Assembly (NCBI GenBank): GCA_017467845.1
Contig: JAFUKH010000018.1
Coordinates: 1-63,323 of the forward strand
Direction: 5' to 3'
From: Lachnospiraceae bacterium
Lineage (GTDB): Bacteria; Bacillota; Clostridia; Lachnospirales; Lachnospiraceae
Length of the DNA stretch: 63,323 nt
Under the pieces are notes generated by a model. The model was not told the DNA's origin and did not search any database. It saw nothing but the letters and a program-made list of their open reading frames with translations. Made by a program: the position numbers and the translations under genes. Below are positions 33,716-42,058 of the stretch, one piece after another (within the stretch, counting starts at the first letter, position 1; each line of letters starts with the position of its first letter).

Positions 33716-34723
33716 CTAATATTTTTTTCGTTTTGACATTTTCTTTTCCAGCCTTTTTTCCATCAGCTTGCGCCTCTCAGTGGCAAACCGCTCTTCCCGT
33801 TGCATCTCCTGATAGGTGTGCCAACGCTTTCTATCTAAGGTACCGTCTTCCAGCGCTGCCAGAATCGCACAGCCGGGCTCTGTCTTATGACCACAGTCAG
33901 AGAATCTGCATTGCCTCGCCAGCTCCTCCACATCCTCAAAGGATACCTGCATGCCTTGCTCCGCTTCGCTGACAATAAGCTTACGTATTCCCGGGGTATC
34001 GATAATCCGACCGCCGCCTTTTATCACATTACCACCCGGTAACCGGATTACCTTTGGAATCAAAAAACACTGCTTGTATGTAGTGGTGTGTCTTCCCTGA
34101 GCATCCGCCTCCCGTATCCCCCCGGTAAGCATCTCCTCCCTGCCAAGAACTGCATTGGCAAAGGATGACTTTCCTACACCGGAGGAACCTAAGAGCACCA
34201 ACGTTTTTCCGGCTCCCAAATACTTCTCCAGCTTCTCAAAGCCCTCACCTGTCACAGAGCTGACGCAGGCAAAGTCCACTCCAGGAGCCACTCTCATAAC
34301 CTGCTCCACATAAGTCTCCCGATCTTCACATAGATCTACCTTGGTCAATACAATCACCGGAGTACCACCGCTCTGCCACGCTACAGTCAGGTAACGCTCC
34401 AGCTTTGATACATGAAAATCCTTGTTCAGTGACATGGTGATAAATACATAATCAAAATTCGCCGCTAGCGCAAGATCGGGTTGTCCCGGCGTAGCATTTA
34501 GTCTCTTAAATACTGACTTTCTGGGAAGTACTTTCAAAATCATACTGTCCCCGGTTGGATTCTCCGCAAGCTCTACTACGTCTCCCACCGTAGGGAATTC
34601 CACAATCTCCATCGTATTATAAAATGCTGATGTTTTTAATTTTCCATATAAGTTTTTTTCTTCCATAAGCAGCTCATAACGCTCTCTGTGAACTGCCACA
34701 ACTGTTGCTGTTTTACATTCCAT
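33716..34723 (-). CDS. rsgA: Ribosome small-subunit-dependent GTPase A (RsgA family)
   Basis: 335-aa circularly permuted GTPase: an N-terminal OB-fold, then G4 LTKVDL before G1 GSSGVGKSS and G3 DTPG, the order specific to the family. A C-terminal zinc-binding domain has CRFSDCGHKTEPGC. RsgA releases maturation factors from the 30S subunit. The start at 34723 (MECKTATV) is preceded by AGAGGAT; the in-frame ATG at 34750 is less well placed. It is associated with accessory genes rather than with the stk/prp cell-wall cluster usual in Firmicutes, so it may be a second copy. Confidence 0.9.
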   Translation of the reverse strand: MECKTATVVAVHRERYELLMEEKNLYGKLKTSAFYNTMEIVEFPTVGDVVELAENPTGDSMILKVLPRKSVFKRLNATPGQPDLALAANFDYVFITMSLNKDFHVSKLERYLTVAWQSGGTPVIVLTKVDLCEDRETYVEQVMRVAPGVDFACVSSVTGEGFEKLEKYLGAGKTLVLLGSSGVGKSSFANAVLGREEMLTGGIREADAQGRHTTTYKQCFLIPKVIRLPGGNVIKGGGRIIDTPGIRKLIVSEAEQGMQVSFEDVEELARQCRFSDCGHKTEPGCAILAALEDGTLDRKRWHTYQEMQREERFATERRKLMEKRLEKKMSKRKKY

Positions 34724-34750
34724 TTTCTTATCCTCTTTCATTTTCTTCAT

Positions 34751-35049
34751 ACATTTTGTTTGTGTGATTACTTAAGAGAGACTCGTAGCATTCAGAACCA
34801 TTCGCAAAATCAGACTCACAGCATGGCTGCTCGTTGATGCGATATTCGCCAAATACCGGTGCATTCGCACCGTACTGCCCTAAAGACTATGCCGCCGGAT
34901 ATGCAAGCATCTCCGCGCCATCTTCTTTGTGTCAGCACCGGCAAGCCGGTGTTTGGCTCATTATTTACGCACAAAGAAAGCGGTGGTACCACAAATGATA
35001 CCACCGCAAACAAGCACAAAGATATAAAGAATGTATATAACAACAGCTT
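34751..35049 (-). other. Long structured leader upstream of rsgA
   Basis: 299 bases between the 23-residue frame and rsgA. The structures seen are hairpin GCGGTGGTA/TACCACCGC (34980-35007); a long-range stem TTCTTTGTG/CACAAAGAA (34923-34931 with 34970-34978) enclosing CACCGGC/GCCGGTG; and hairpin CGGTGC/GCACCG (34857-34872). It is not a T-box as far as I can see. It may be the 3' part of a small toxin locus or a regulatory leader. Confidence 0.4.
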
Positions 35050-35121
35050 CTACTTATCGTTCTTAGAGGTAATCACACATATCGCTACATTTAATTGTCT
35101 GTTATTTCTCATCATTGCCAT
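35050..35121 (-). CDS. Possible 23-residue peptide
   Basis: Frame MAMMRNNRQLNVAICVITSKNDK, with AAGGAGGT nine bases before the ATG at 35121. It is followed directly by the GGTGGTA hairpin of the rsgA leader. Short Clostridial genes annotated as holin-like toxins have a similar order (strong ribosome site, tiny frame ending in Lys residues, then a hairpin), but the hydrophobic helix is short here. It could be a leader peptide or a decayed toxin. Confidence 0.4.
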   Translation of the reverse strand: MAMMRNNRQLNVAICVITSKNDK

Positions 35122-35182
35122 ATCACGTTACCTCCTTAAAAAACTTATTCTTTGTACAGAATATCCCTAACAAAGGATTTTG

Positions 35183-37066
35183 TCAACACTGAAAAATATC
35201 TGAAAATACCGCATTAATCTGCTCAATTGAAATAGGCTTTGAAATGTGACCATTCATACCTGCATCAAAGGCATCCCTTTTATCCTTCTGGAACGCATTG
35301 GCTGTCATAGCTACAATCGGGATATTCGCCTTTTCCTTATCCGGAAGCGATCTGATGACTCTGGTTGCCTGATATCCGTCCATCAACGGCATCTGGATAT
35401 CCATAAGAATCAAATCAATGTCTCCGGGCTTTGCATTCTTTACCCGCTCCACGGCGTTTTCTCCATCGCCGCTGACCTCTACCACAAAGCCATGCCCCTC
35501 CAGGATTACCTTGGCAATTTCCTGATTCATTTCATTATCCTCTACTACCAAGAGCTTTTTACCCTCAAAGCAATCACATGCATCCTTCTTCTCCTCTTCC
35601 ACAAAGGCTTCTGCCACCTGAAATGGAATCGAAACGGTAAAAGTAGTTCCTTCTCCCTCTTTGCTTTCTACGATTATCTTTCCCGCCATAACATCCACCA
35701 GCTTTTTGGTAATGGCAAGACCCAGACCGGTTCCCTGTACACCGGATTGAGTGGTACTGCGCTCCCTTTCAAACATACCAAACACATTCTTCTGAAAAGC
35801 TTCACTCATTCCGATACCGGTATCCTTCACCACTATGGTAAGAGTTACATACCCGTCAATCCCCATCTCAGACTCTTCCACGGTAAACCACACCTTACCA
35901 CCATCCTTGGTGTACTTCATAGCATTGGACAGAATATTAAAAATGATCTGTCTTGTTCGCAGAATATCAGCCTGCAGGAAATCATACTTCACATTATGCA
36001 TCTGAGTACTAAAGGTGATGTGCTTCTTATCCATCTCCGGCATAAACATAGCTCTGGTCTCACCAACCAGCTTGGAAATACTGCAGGGGGCAAGCTCCAA
36101 ATCGATCTTGCCGTTTTCAATTCTCGCCATATCCAGCACATCATTTATCAATCTGAGTAGATGCTTGCTTGCCACATCCATCTTTTCCAAACAATCCTCT
36201 ACCCGCTGTATATCCTGTATATTCTCCCTCGCAATCTCATTAAATCCGATAATGGCATTCATAGGCGTCCGGATGTCATGGGACATATTAAAAAGGAAAG
36301 CGCTCTTTGCCTCATTGGCATTGTTGGCCTCCTCTAAAGCCTGCTGCAGAAGCTGATTATGCTCCGCCTCTCTCTTTGCCTTCTCCTTCTCCATTTTCTC
36401 CTTGTCGCGGGAGGTAATAAAGATAAACATACCGATAACCGCAATGGTATAGGCCATGGAAAAATATGGTTTTGTGGGCACCACAGACTGTGCCACACCA
36501 AGCAAAAGAGGAGTTACCGTAAAGGATATTACCGACTTACACTTGCTATGGTCACTTTCTGTCTTGGAGCCCAAACACTTCTGTATGGTAAGAAGAATCG
36601 CCCACACGAAGTAAAAATAAGCCGCTATAAACTGATACCGGAAAAGCACGCCTCGCACATACTGTCCTTCTCCATCGAAGGAAAAAATCCAGCCATTCCA
36701 ATAATTTGCAATTAATAAGCACACCAAAATGCTAAGAGGCACGCGTGCAAGCCACAACCTAAGCTTTGTGTTCAAGACATTCATTTTGTGAATCTTCTGA
36801 ATATATAAAAATCCCAGATATGCAACACCACCGGATAAAAAGAAATATGCGTCCGTAACAAGAGAGAAAAACAACTCTCCCAAACCGATATATCCCAGAT
36901 AACACATTCCCCAAACAGCGTCCACCAGCGAATAAATCCCGGAAACCAGCGTCAATTTCAAAAACGTCTCATGTCCCTTGGCATAGGTATTCCTTACTCG
37001 ATGATATATGAATGTCAAAATAATAAAGCAAAATATTGCTACTTCTGAATACAGTATATTAATCAT
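35183..37066 (-). CDS. Hybrid sensor histidine kinase/response regulator
   Basis: 627-aa membrane protein: about seven hydrophobic helices (residues 5-220), a short coiled coil, then a kinase module with H-box MSHDIRTPMNAIIGF (phospho-His about residue 265), N-box FNILSNAMKYT, G1 KDTGIGM and G2 GTGLGLAI. A C-terminal receiver domain (about 505-625) has VEDNEMN and phospho-Asp in ILMDIQMPLMDG. No DNA-binding output domain is fused. The next step in the relay is not in the window. The membrane domain resembles 7TM sensor domains of unknown ligand. Confidence 0.92.
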   Translation of the reverse strand: MINILYSEVAIFCFIILTFIYHRVRNTYAKGHETFLKLTLVSGIYSLVDAVWGMCYLGYIGLGELFFSLVTDAYFFLSGGVAYLGFLYIQKIHKMNVLNTKLRLWLARVPLSILVCLLIANYWNGWIFSFDGEGQYVRGVLFRYQFIAAYFYFVWAILLTIQKCLGSKTESDHSKCKSVISFTVTPLLLGVAQSVVPTKPYFSMAYTIAVIGMFIFITSRDKEKMEKEKAKREAEHNQLLQQALEEANNANEAKSAFLFNMSHDIRTPMNAIIGFNEIARENIQDIQRVEDCLEKMDVASKHLLRLINDVLDMARIENGKIDLELAPCSISKLVGETRAMFMPEMDKKHITFSTQMHNVKYDFLQADILRTRQIIFNILSNAMKYTKDGGKVWFTVEESEMGIDGYVTLTIVVKDTGIGMSEAFQKNVFGMFERERSTTQSGVQGTGLGLAITKKLVDVMAGKIIVESKEGEGTTFTVSIPFQVAEAFVEEEKKDACDCFEGKKLLVVEDNEMNQEIAKVILEGHGFVVEVSGDGENAVERVKNAKPGDIDLILMDIQMPLMDGYQATRVIRSLPDKEKANIPIVAMTANAFQKDKRDAFDAGMNGHISKPISIEQINAVFSDIFQC

Positions 37067-37250
37067 TATCTTTTCTTCCTTGAAATGTCAGACGTCTTTC
37101 TGCTTTTTACCAAAACCCTATTCACAATTTTAATACATCACCCAATTTTTTTCCACAAATTTATTGTACTTTTCTTTACCATTTGTTCATTGCATCTTTC
37201 GCGAAAGAATGATAACCTATTTACAGTGTTATTTTTCTAGGAGGTACTAT

Positions 37251-39056
37251 ATGAGTGAAACAAAGAAAATTCCTCTTCGTGAAGAGGTTCCGGTAGAATA
37301 TACCTGGGCTTTGGAAGATTTATATGCAACTGACGAAGACTGGAAGAAAGAAATGGATAATTTAAAAGAACTTGTTGGTAAGATTGCTTCTTATAAAGGC
37401 AAACTCAACGAAAGTGCAGCTTCTCTTCTTTCTGCATTAAAACTACAGGATGACCTCTCTGTTATGGGCGAAAACTTTGTAAACTACGCTATGCGTAAGT
37501 CCGATCAGGATACCAAGAACACCACATATCAGGGCTACAAGGATCAGGCAATGGGGTTATATGCCCGTATTGACAGCACCCTTTCCTTTATGGGACCGGA
37601 AATTTTATCCATTCCGGAGGAAGCTTTAGAAGGCTTCTATAGCAGCGAACCACAGCTTTCTATATACAAGAGATATATTAACGACATCCGCCGTAAAAAG
37701 GCACATATTCTTTCCAATGAAGAAGAAAGAATCATGGCTGCTGCCAGCGAAATGATGCGTGCTCCCGGGGATATTAACGGTATCTTAAACAACGCAGATA
37801 TGACCTTCCCGGATATTGAGGACGGTAAGGGTGGTAAGTTACCTGTAACTCATGGAAGCTTTATTCCACACATGCACAATGCTGATGTGAATATTCGCAA
37901 GGCTGCTTTCGAATCTCTTTACAGCACCTATGATGCACACAAAAACACCTCGGCTGCGATTCTTTCTTCCCAGATGAAGCAACTCCAGTTTAATGCAGAC
38001 ATGCGCCACTACGGCAATGCTTTAGAGGCGGCTTTGGACGGAACCAACGTGGATACTAAGGTTTATTACAACTTAATCGAAGCGGTACACGAGAACATGG
38101 AATCCATGTACAAATATGTACGTCTTCGCAAGAAGCTTCTCGGTGTAGAAGAGCTTCATATGTATGATTTATACACTCCTATCGTTCCAAATGTAGATGC
38201 AAAGATTCCTTATGAAGAAGCAAAGGCAAATACCATTGAGGCATGCAAGGTTCTTGGTGATGACTATGTAGCTATCTTAAAGGAAGGCTTTGAAAGTCGC
38301 TGGATTGATGTATATGAGAATGTAGGAAAACGCAGCGGTGCTTACTCTGCAGGTGCCAGAAAGCATCCATATGTATTATTAAATCATCAGGATGACTTAA
38401 ATACAGAGTTTACCCTTGCTCATGAGATGGGTCACGCGCTCCATTCTTATTATTCTAATAAGACTCAGCCGGTTGTGGACTCTGACTATGTAATCTTTGT
38501 CGCAGAGGTAGCTTCTACCTGTAATGAAGCACTCCTCATGCAGCACTTACTTGGCAAGACCACGGACAAGATGCAGCGTGCATACCTGATTAACTACTTC
38601 CTTGAGCAGTTCAGAACCACCCTGTATCGTCAGACCATGTTTGCTGAGTTTGAGCTGAAGATGAGTGAAATGTGTGCAAGAGGTGAAAGTATCAACGCCC
38701 AGTCCGCAAGTAAGGTATATCACGACTTAATCGACCTTTACTTCGGTAAGGACATTGTACATGATGAATACATCGATTTAGAGTGGGCAAGAATCCCTCA
38801 CTTCTACTACAACTTCTATGTGTATCAGTATGCTACCGGATTCTCCGCAGCGATTGCATTATCACAGAAGATTTTAGAAGAAGGCGAATCCGCAGTGAAA
38901 GCTTATAAAGAGAACTTCTTAAGTGCTGGTTGCTCCAAGGACCCTGTATCCATCTTAAAGGATGCCGGCGTAGACATGTCTACCAAGGAGCCTATTAATC
39001 AGGCACTGAAGCTGTTTGCAAGCTTAATTGATGAGCTGGAAGAATTAATGGCATAA
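37251..39056 (+). CDS. pepF: Oligoendopeptidase F (M3B)
   Basis: 601-aa cytoplasmic zinc endopeptidase cleaving oligopeptides. The active site HEMGHALHS has His391, Glu392 and His395, with the third ligand Glu in VAEVASTCNEALL about 25 residues later. Length fits the family (about 600). The ATG at 37251 follows AGGAGGTACTAT; the frame extends 29 codons further upstream without a site. A terminator at 39069-39096 follows, and the 777-bp palindrome begins inside it. Confidence 0.95.
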   Translation: MSETKKIPLREEVPVEYTWALEDLYATDEDWKKEMDNLKELVGKIASYKGKLNESAASLLSALKLQDDLSVMGENFVNYAMRKSDQDTKNTTYQGYKDQAMGLYARIDSTLSFMGPEILSIPEEALEGFYSSEPQLSIYKRYINDIRRKKAHILSNEEERIMAAASEMMRAPGDINGILNNADMTFPDIEDGKGGKLPVTHGSFIPHMHNADVNIRKAAFESLYSTYDAHKNTSAAILSSQMKQLQFNADMRHYGNALEAALDGTNVDTKVYYNLIEAVHENMESMYKYVRLRKKLLGVEELHMYDLYTPIVPNVDAKIPYEEAKANTIEACKVLGDDYVAILKEGFESRWIDVYENVGKRSGAYSAGARKHPYVLLNHQDDLNTEFTLAHEMGHALHSYYSNKTQPVVDSDYVIFVAEVASTCNEALLMQHLLGKTTDKMQRAYLINYFLEQFRTTLYRQTMFAEFELKMSEMCARGESINAQSASKVYHDLIDLYFGKDIVHDEYIDLEWARIPHFYYNFYVYQYATGFSAAIALSQKILEEGESAVKAYKENFLSAGCSKDPVSILKDAGVDMSTKEPINQALKLFASLIDELEELMA

Positions 39057-39068
39057 TACCTATCAAAC

Positions 39069-39096
39069 AGGACTGCTACTTTTACGTAGCGGTCCT
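39069..39096 (+). terminator. pepF terminator
   Basis: Stem AGGACTGCTAC/GTAGCGGTCCT with one mismatch, loop TTTTAC, followed by TTTCT. Its right arm (GCGGTCC at 39089) is also the outer end of the 777-bp palindrome. Confidence 0.8.
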
Positions 39097-39865
39097 TTCT
39101 ATTTGTACTTCAAGAATCCGCTTGTATAACAAAGTTGGCAACTTATACTTCCTAAAACACCATGACCGAAGCATCGAGGGACACATCCCCCTGCTTGGAA
39201 TGGCTTACGAAAAATGCGTAGAAATCTCCAAAGTCACTTTTTTGTTTCCTTGTGTTCTTTCCACGGCCGAACAAGTGACCAATGTGTCCGCAGCCGGCGG
39301 ATTCTCTCTGTTGCATTCCACTACCCAACTGCCTATTTTGAGATATCTTACCGGTTTTTAGACTGTCTTAAACTGCTTAAATTTCACAAACTCCCTGAAT
39401 ATGTTGAACGATTATTTCGTGTCTGTCCAAGATTCGAGCAAAATTTCCGGTAATGTTACGCCTACTTTAGAGACACTTCGTATCTCCAATAGTCGAACAT
39501 TACCGGAAATTTTGTCGAAAGATGGACAGACATGAAAAGCAACATATTCAGGGAATTTGGAAATTTTAACGCAGTTTTGCGTAAGCCGTATAAAACCGGT
39601 AAGATATCTCAAAAAAACAGCAGTGGGTACTAGGACAAATATACGAGAATCCGTTCCGTCTGCGAACATATTGTGCCACTTGTACTGCCTTGGAAAAACA
39701 CAAACAATAAAGAAACAAAAAAGTGACTTTGTGAGATTTAAGCATTTTGAAAATAGTCTTCCAAGCAGGGGGATGTGTCCCTCGATGCTTCGGTCATGAT
39801 ATATAGACCATAAGTTGTCAACCTGATTATGCAAGCGGATTCTTGAAGTACAAAAAAAGGACCGC
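39089..39865. repeat. 777-bp imperfect palindrome: two family B copies facing each other (B2)
   Basis: GCGGTCC at 39089 and GGACCGC at 39865 are the ends, and the centre is near 39477. Reading both arms inward, shared blocks are TTGTACTTCAAGAATCCGCT; CATGACCGAAGCATCGAG and ACACATCCCCCTGCTTGGAA; AAAGTCACTTTTTTGTTTC; GAGATATCTTACCGGTTTT; CCCTGAATATGTTG; and GTGTCTGTCC or ATGTCTGTCC. The central hairpin 39433-39519 has the ends TTCGAGCAAAAT and ATTTTGTCGAA seen in B1. It fills the space between convergent pepF and an ABC-F gene. Frames of 160 and 79 codons inside are side effects of this structure. Confidence 0.85.
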
Positions 39866-39891
39866 AACGCCAAAGGTCGCAGCCCTTTTTT
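39852..39891 (-). terminator. Terminator of the ABC-F gene
   Basis: AAAAAAGG/CCTTTTTT stem with a GC pair extension beyond small mismatches, immediately after the ABC-F stop codon. Its outer half coincides with the right end of the 777-bp palindrome. Confidence 0.6.
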
Positions 39892-39893
39892 CA

Positions 39894-41855
39894 TTATTCA
39901 AATTCCTCCAGCTCCATCTCAATCTCCAGCATGCGCTCTAAGATGGTCTCCTGGTTGCGCTCTTCTTCTTCGATTTGTTGGGTAATTTCCATAAGTCTGG
40001 TATAGTTGGAGGCAAGAGCCGGGTCCATCTGCTCCATTTTCAGAGCTTCTAATTTAACCTCGCTGTCCTCTAACATTTTCTCGTATTTTGCCTGCTGCTG
40101 TTTTAAGCGAGACAGTACCTTACCCGGATTATAGTAGGTCTTCTTGTCGAAGACGTCATCCAAGGTAGGCGCAGCATCTGCTTTCTTTGCCGGCTGGGCA
40201 GCTGCTTCTCTGGCAGCCTTCTCTTCCTCTCTGGCAATCTTCTTATCACGTTCTTCCAGATACTCCTCATAGGTGTAAGGATAGAACTCCACACGCTCCT
40301 TCTCAAAATCCAGTACACCGGTGGCAATTTCCTTGATAAAGTAACGGTCATGAGATACAAAGAGAACTGTTCCCGGGAAGTTCTGCAGCATCTTCTCTAA
40401 AGCTTCCTTACCCACCAAATCCATATGGTTGGTAGGCTCATCCAGAATGAGAAGATTCGGACGCTTCATAAACATCTTACATAATGCCAGACGCACCTTT
40501 TCCCCACCGGAAAGCTGTCCTAATTCCTTAAATACTTCTTCTCCTGAGAAGAGGAAATTACCTAATGCATTACGAATCTCCACTTCCTTCCATGTAGGGT
40601 ACATATCCCATAGGTCGTCAATGACCTGCTTCTTGGGTTCCATACTTTCCGCAACAGCTGCCTGCTGGTCAAAGTAGCCCCACTCTACGCCCTGCCCGAA
40701 GGTATAGCTTCCGCCCAATGGATCTATCTCTCCTACGAGGGTTTTTAAAAGTGTGGATTTTCCCTTACCGTTTTCTCCGATAATGGCTACTCGCTCACCT
40801 TTTTTCAGGACAAAGGACACTCGGCTAAGCACATCCGTGTAACCAATCTGAAGTCCTCGAAGGTCTAGTACATCAGTATAGCTGGTGATTCGAGGTGTAA
40901 ACTGTCCCTGAAAAGCCTTGGTATCAAAGCGACGCGGCTTTTCAATCAACACCATATGTTCAATCTGCTTCTGCTTTGATCTGGCCGCAGCTACCTTCGT
41001 AGGCGTGTTCTTCCACTGCTCAATCCACTCAGTTAAGCGTTTAATCTCCTTCTGCTGCTCCTCGTAATCCTTTTCCTGCTTGATGGCAGCTTCTTCCTTC
41101 AGCGCCATGAACTTGGTGTAATTACCCGGATAACGCTTAATGCGCCCCCATTCAATTTCATAAGTCACATCAATGACACGATCCAAGAACATTCGGTCAT
41201 GGGATACGATAACCACCGCCTTGTCATAGGCCTTTAAGTAACCCTCCAGCCACTCAATGGTAGGCATATCAAGGTGGTTGGTAGGCTCATCAAGAAGCAT
41301 GATATCCGGCTTACTGAGAAGAAGCTTGATAAATGCAATCTTGGTCTGTTGTCCTCCGGAAAAAGAGCCCATAGGACGCTGCAAATCCTCCAGTGCAAAT
41401 CCGAATTTCTGGAACACGGTCTCCATATCCTTTCGGTAAGTATATCCGCCCAGAGCCTCCATCTTATCCTGCAGGTGAGCATACTCTCCCATGACACTCT
41501 TATCATGGTTCTCATTCATCAAATCCGTCAGCTCCTGCATACGCTTCTCGCAGGCAAATACAGGTTCAAACACTTTCAGAATCTCATTTTCCACCGTTAT
41601 CTCCGTATCCTCAAAGCTAATCTGCTTAAGGTAACCGATACGCTGGGTTCCGGCCATACTAATTCCACATTCCTCATCACTGTCCAGATTGTCCATCTTC
41701 ACCTCTCCCGCAATTAACTTCAGGAGGGTGGTCTTACCACAGCCGTTACGGCCTACTACAGCGATTTTCTCCGTATCCTTTATGTCAAAATTTACATCTT
41801 CTAATATTGTCTCTGCCCCGTAACGAACGATGGCATGTCTAATCTGATATCGCAT
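39894..41855 (-). CDS. ABC-F ribosome-associated ATPase
   Basis: 653-aa soluble protein with two ATPase domains and no membrane helices. Domain 1 has GRNGCGKTT, FSGGQQTKIAF and LDEPTNHLD; domain 2 has GENGKGKST, LSGGEKVRLAL and LDEPTNHMD. Between them is the P-site interaction linker (about residues 245-320, Lys/Glu rich), and a coiled-coil C-terminal extension runs from about residue 540. ABC-F proteins bind the ribosomal E site; some rescue stalling, others protect from antibiotics. Which role applies cannot be decided from sequence alone. Confidence 0.92.
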   Translation of the reverse strand: MRYQIRHAIVRYGAETILEDVNFDIKDTEKIAVVGRNGCGKTTLLKLIAGEVKMDNLDSDEECGISMAGTQRIGYLKQISFEDTEITVENEILKVFEPVFACEKRMQELTDLMNENHDKSVMGEYAHLQDKMEALGGYTYRKDMETVFQKFGFALEDLQRPMGSFSGGQQTKIAFIKLLLSKPDIMLLDEPTNHLDMPTIEWLEGYLKAYDKAVVIVSHDRMFLDRVIDVTYEIEWGRIKRYPGNYTKFMALKEEAAIKQEKDYEEQQKEIKRLTEWIEQWKNTPTKVAAARSKQKQIEHMVLIEKPRRFDTKAFQGQFTPRITSYTDVLDLRGLQIGYTDVLSRVSFVLKKGERVAIIGENGKGKSTLLKTLVGEIDPLGGSYTFGQGVEWGYFDQQAAVAESMEPKKQVIDDLWDMYPTWKEVEIRNALGNFLFSGEEVFKELGQLSGGEKVRLALCKMFMKRPNLLILDEPTNHMDLVGKEALEKMLQNFPGTVLFVSHDRYFIKEIATGVLDFEKERVEFYPYTYEEYLEERDKKIAREEEKAAREAAAQPAKKADAAPTLDDVFDKKTYYNPGKVLSRLKQQQAKYEKMLEDSEVKLEALKMEQMDPALASNYTRLMEITQQIEEEERNQETILERMLEIEMELEEFE

Positions 41856-41971
41856 CTTAATCCTCTTTCTCCGAGCTGAGATACGCTATGCGAATCTCGC
41901 TCTGATTAACGGTCGTCAAACGACATTCGTGCAAGCACGATGTCATTTTCCTCGTCGTCATAACAAAAAAC

Positions 41972-42022
41972 AAGGTCAAACTGTGACTTCAGAGTCCATT
42001 CTGAAAAACGCAGTTCGACCTT
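41972..42022 (-). terminator. Terminator of the LacI-GH53-GH35 unit
   Basis: Stem AAGGTCAAACTG/CAGTTCGACCTT with one mismatch and an inner TTCAGA/TCTGAA hairpin, followed on the minus strand by TTGTTTTTTG. It lies 36 bases beyond the GH35 stop codon. Confidence 0.75.
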
Positions 42023-42058
42023 ATTTTATAATACCTTATACCCCAAATGCAAGAACTA

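Noticed and set aside
34980-35007. GGTGGTA/TACCACC hairpin considered as part of a T-box riboswitch
   Set aside because: The surrounding specifier and antiterminator sequences of a T-box are not recognisable, and the downstream gene (rsgA) is not an amino-acid gene.
39412-39894. 160-codon open frame on the minus strand, and a 79-codon frame at 39122-39361 on the plus strand, sharing a DRSIEGHIPLLG phrase
   Set aside because: Both lie in opposite arms of the 777-bp palindrome, so the likeness follows from DNA symmetry. No ribosome site is present, and the third arm (8051-8440) does not keep the frame.
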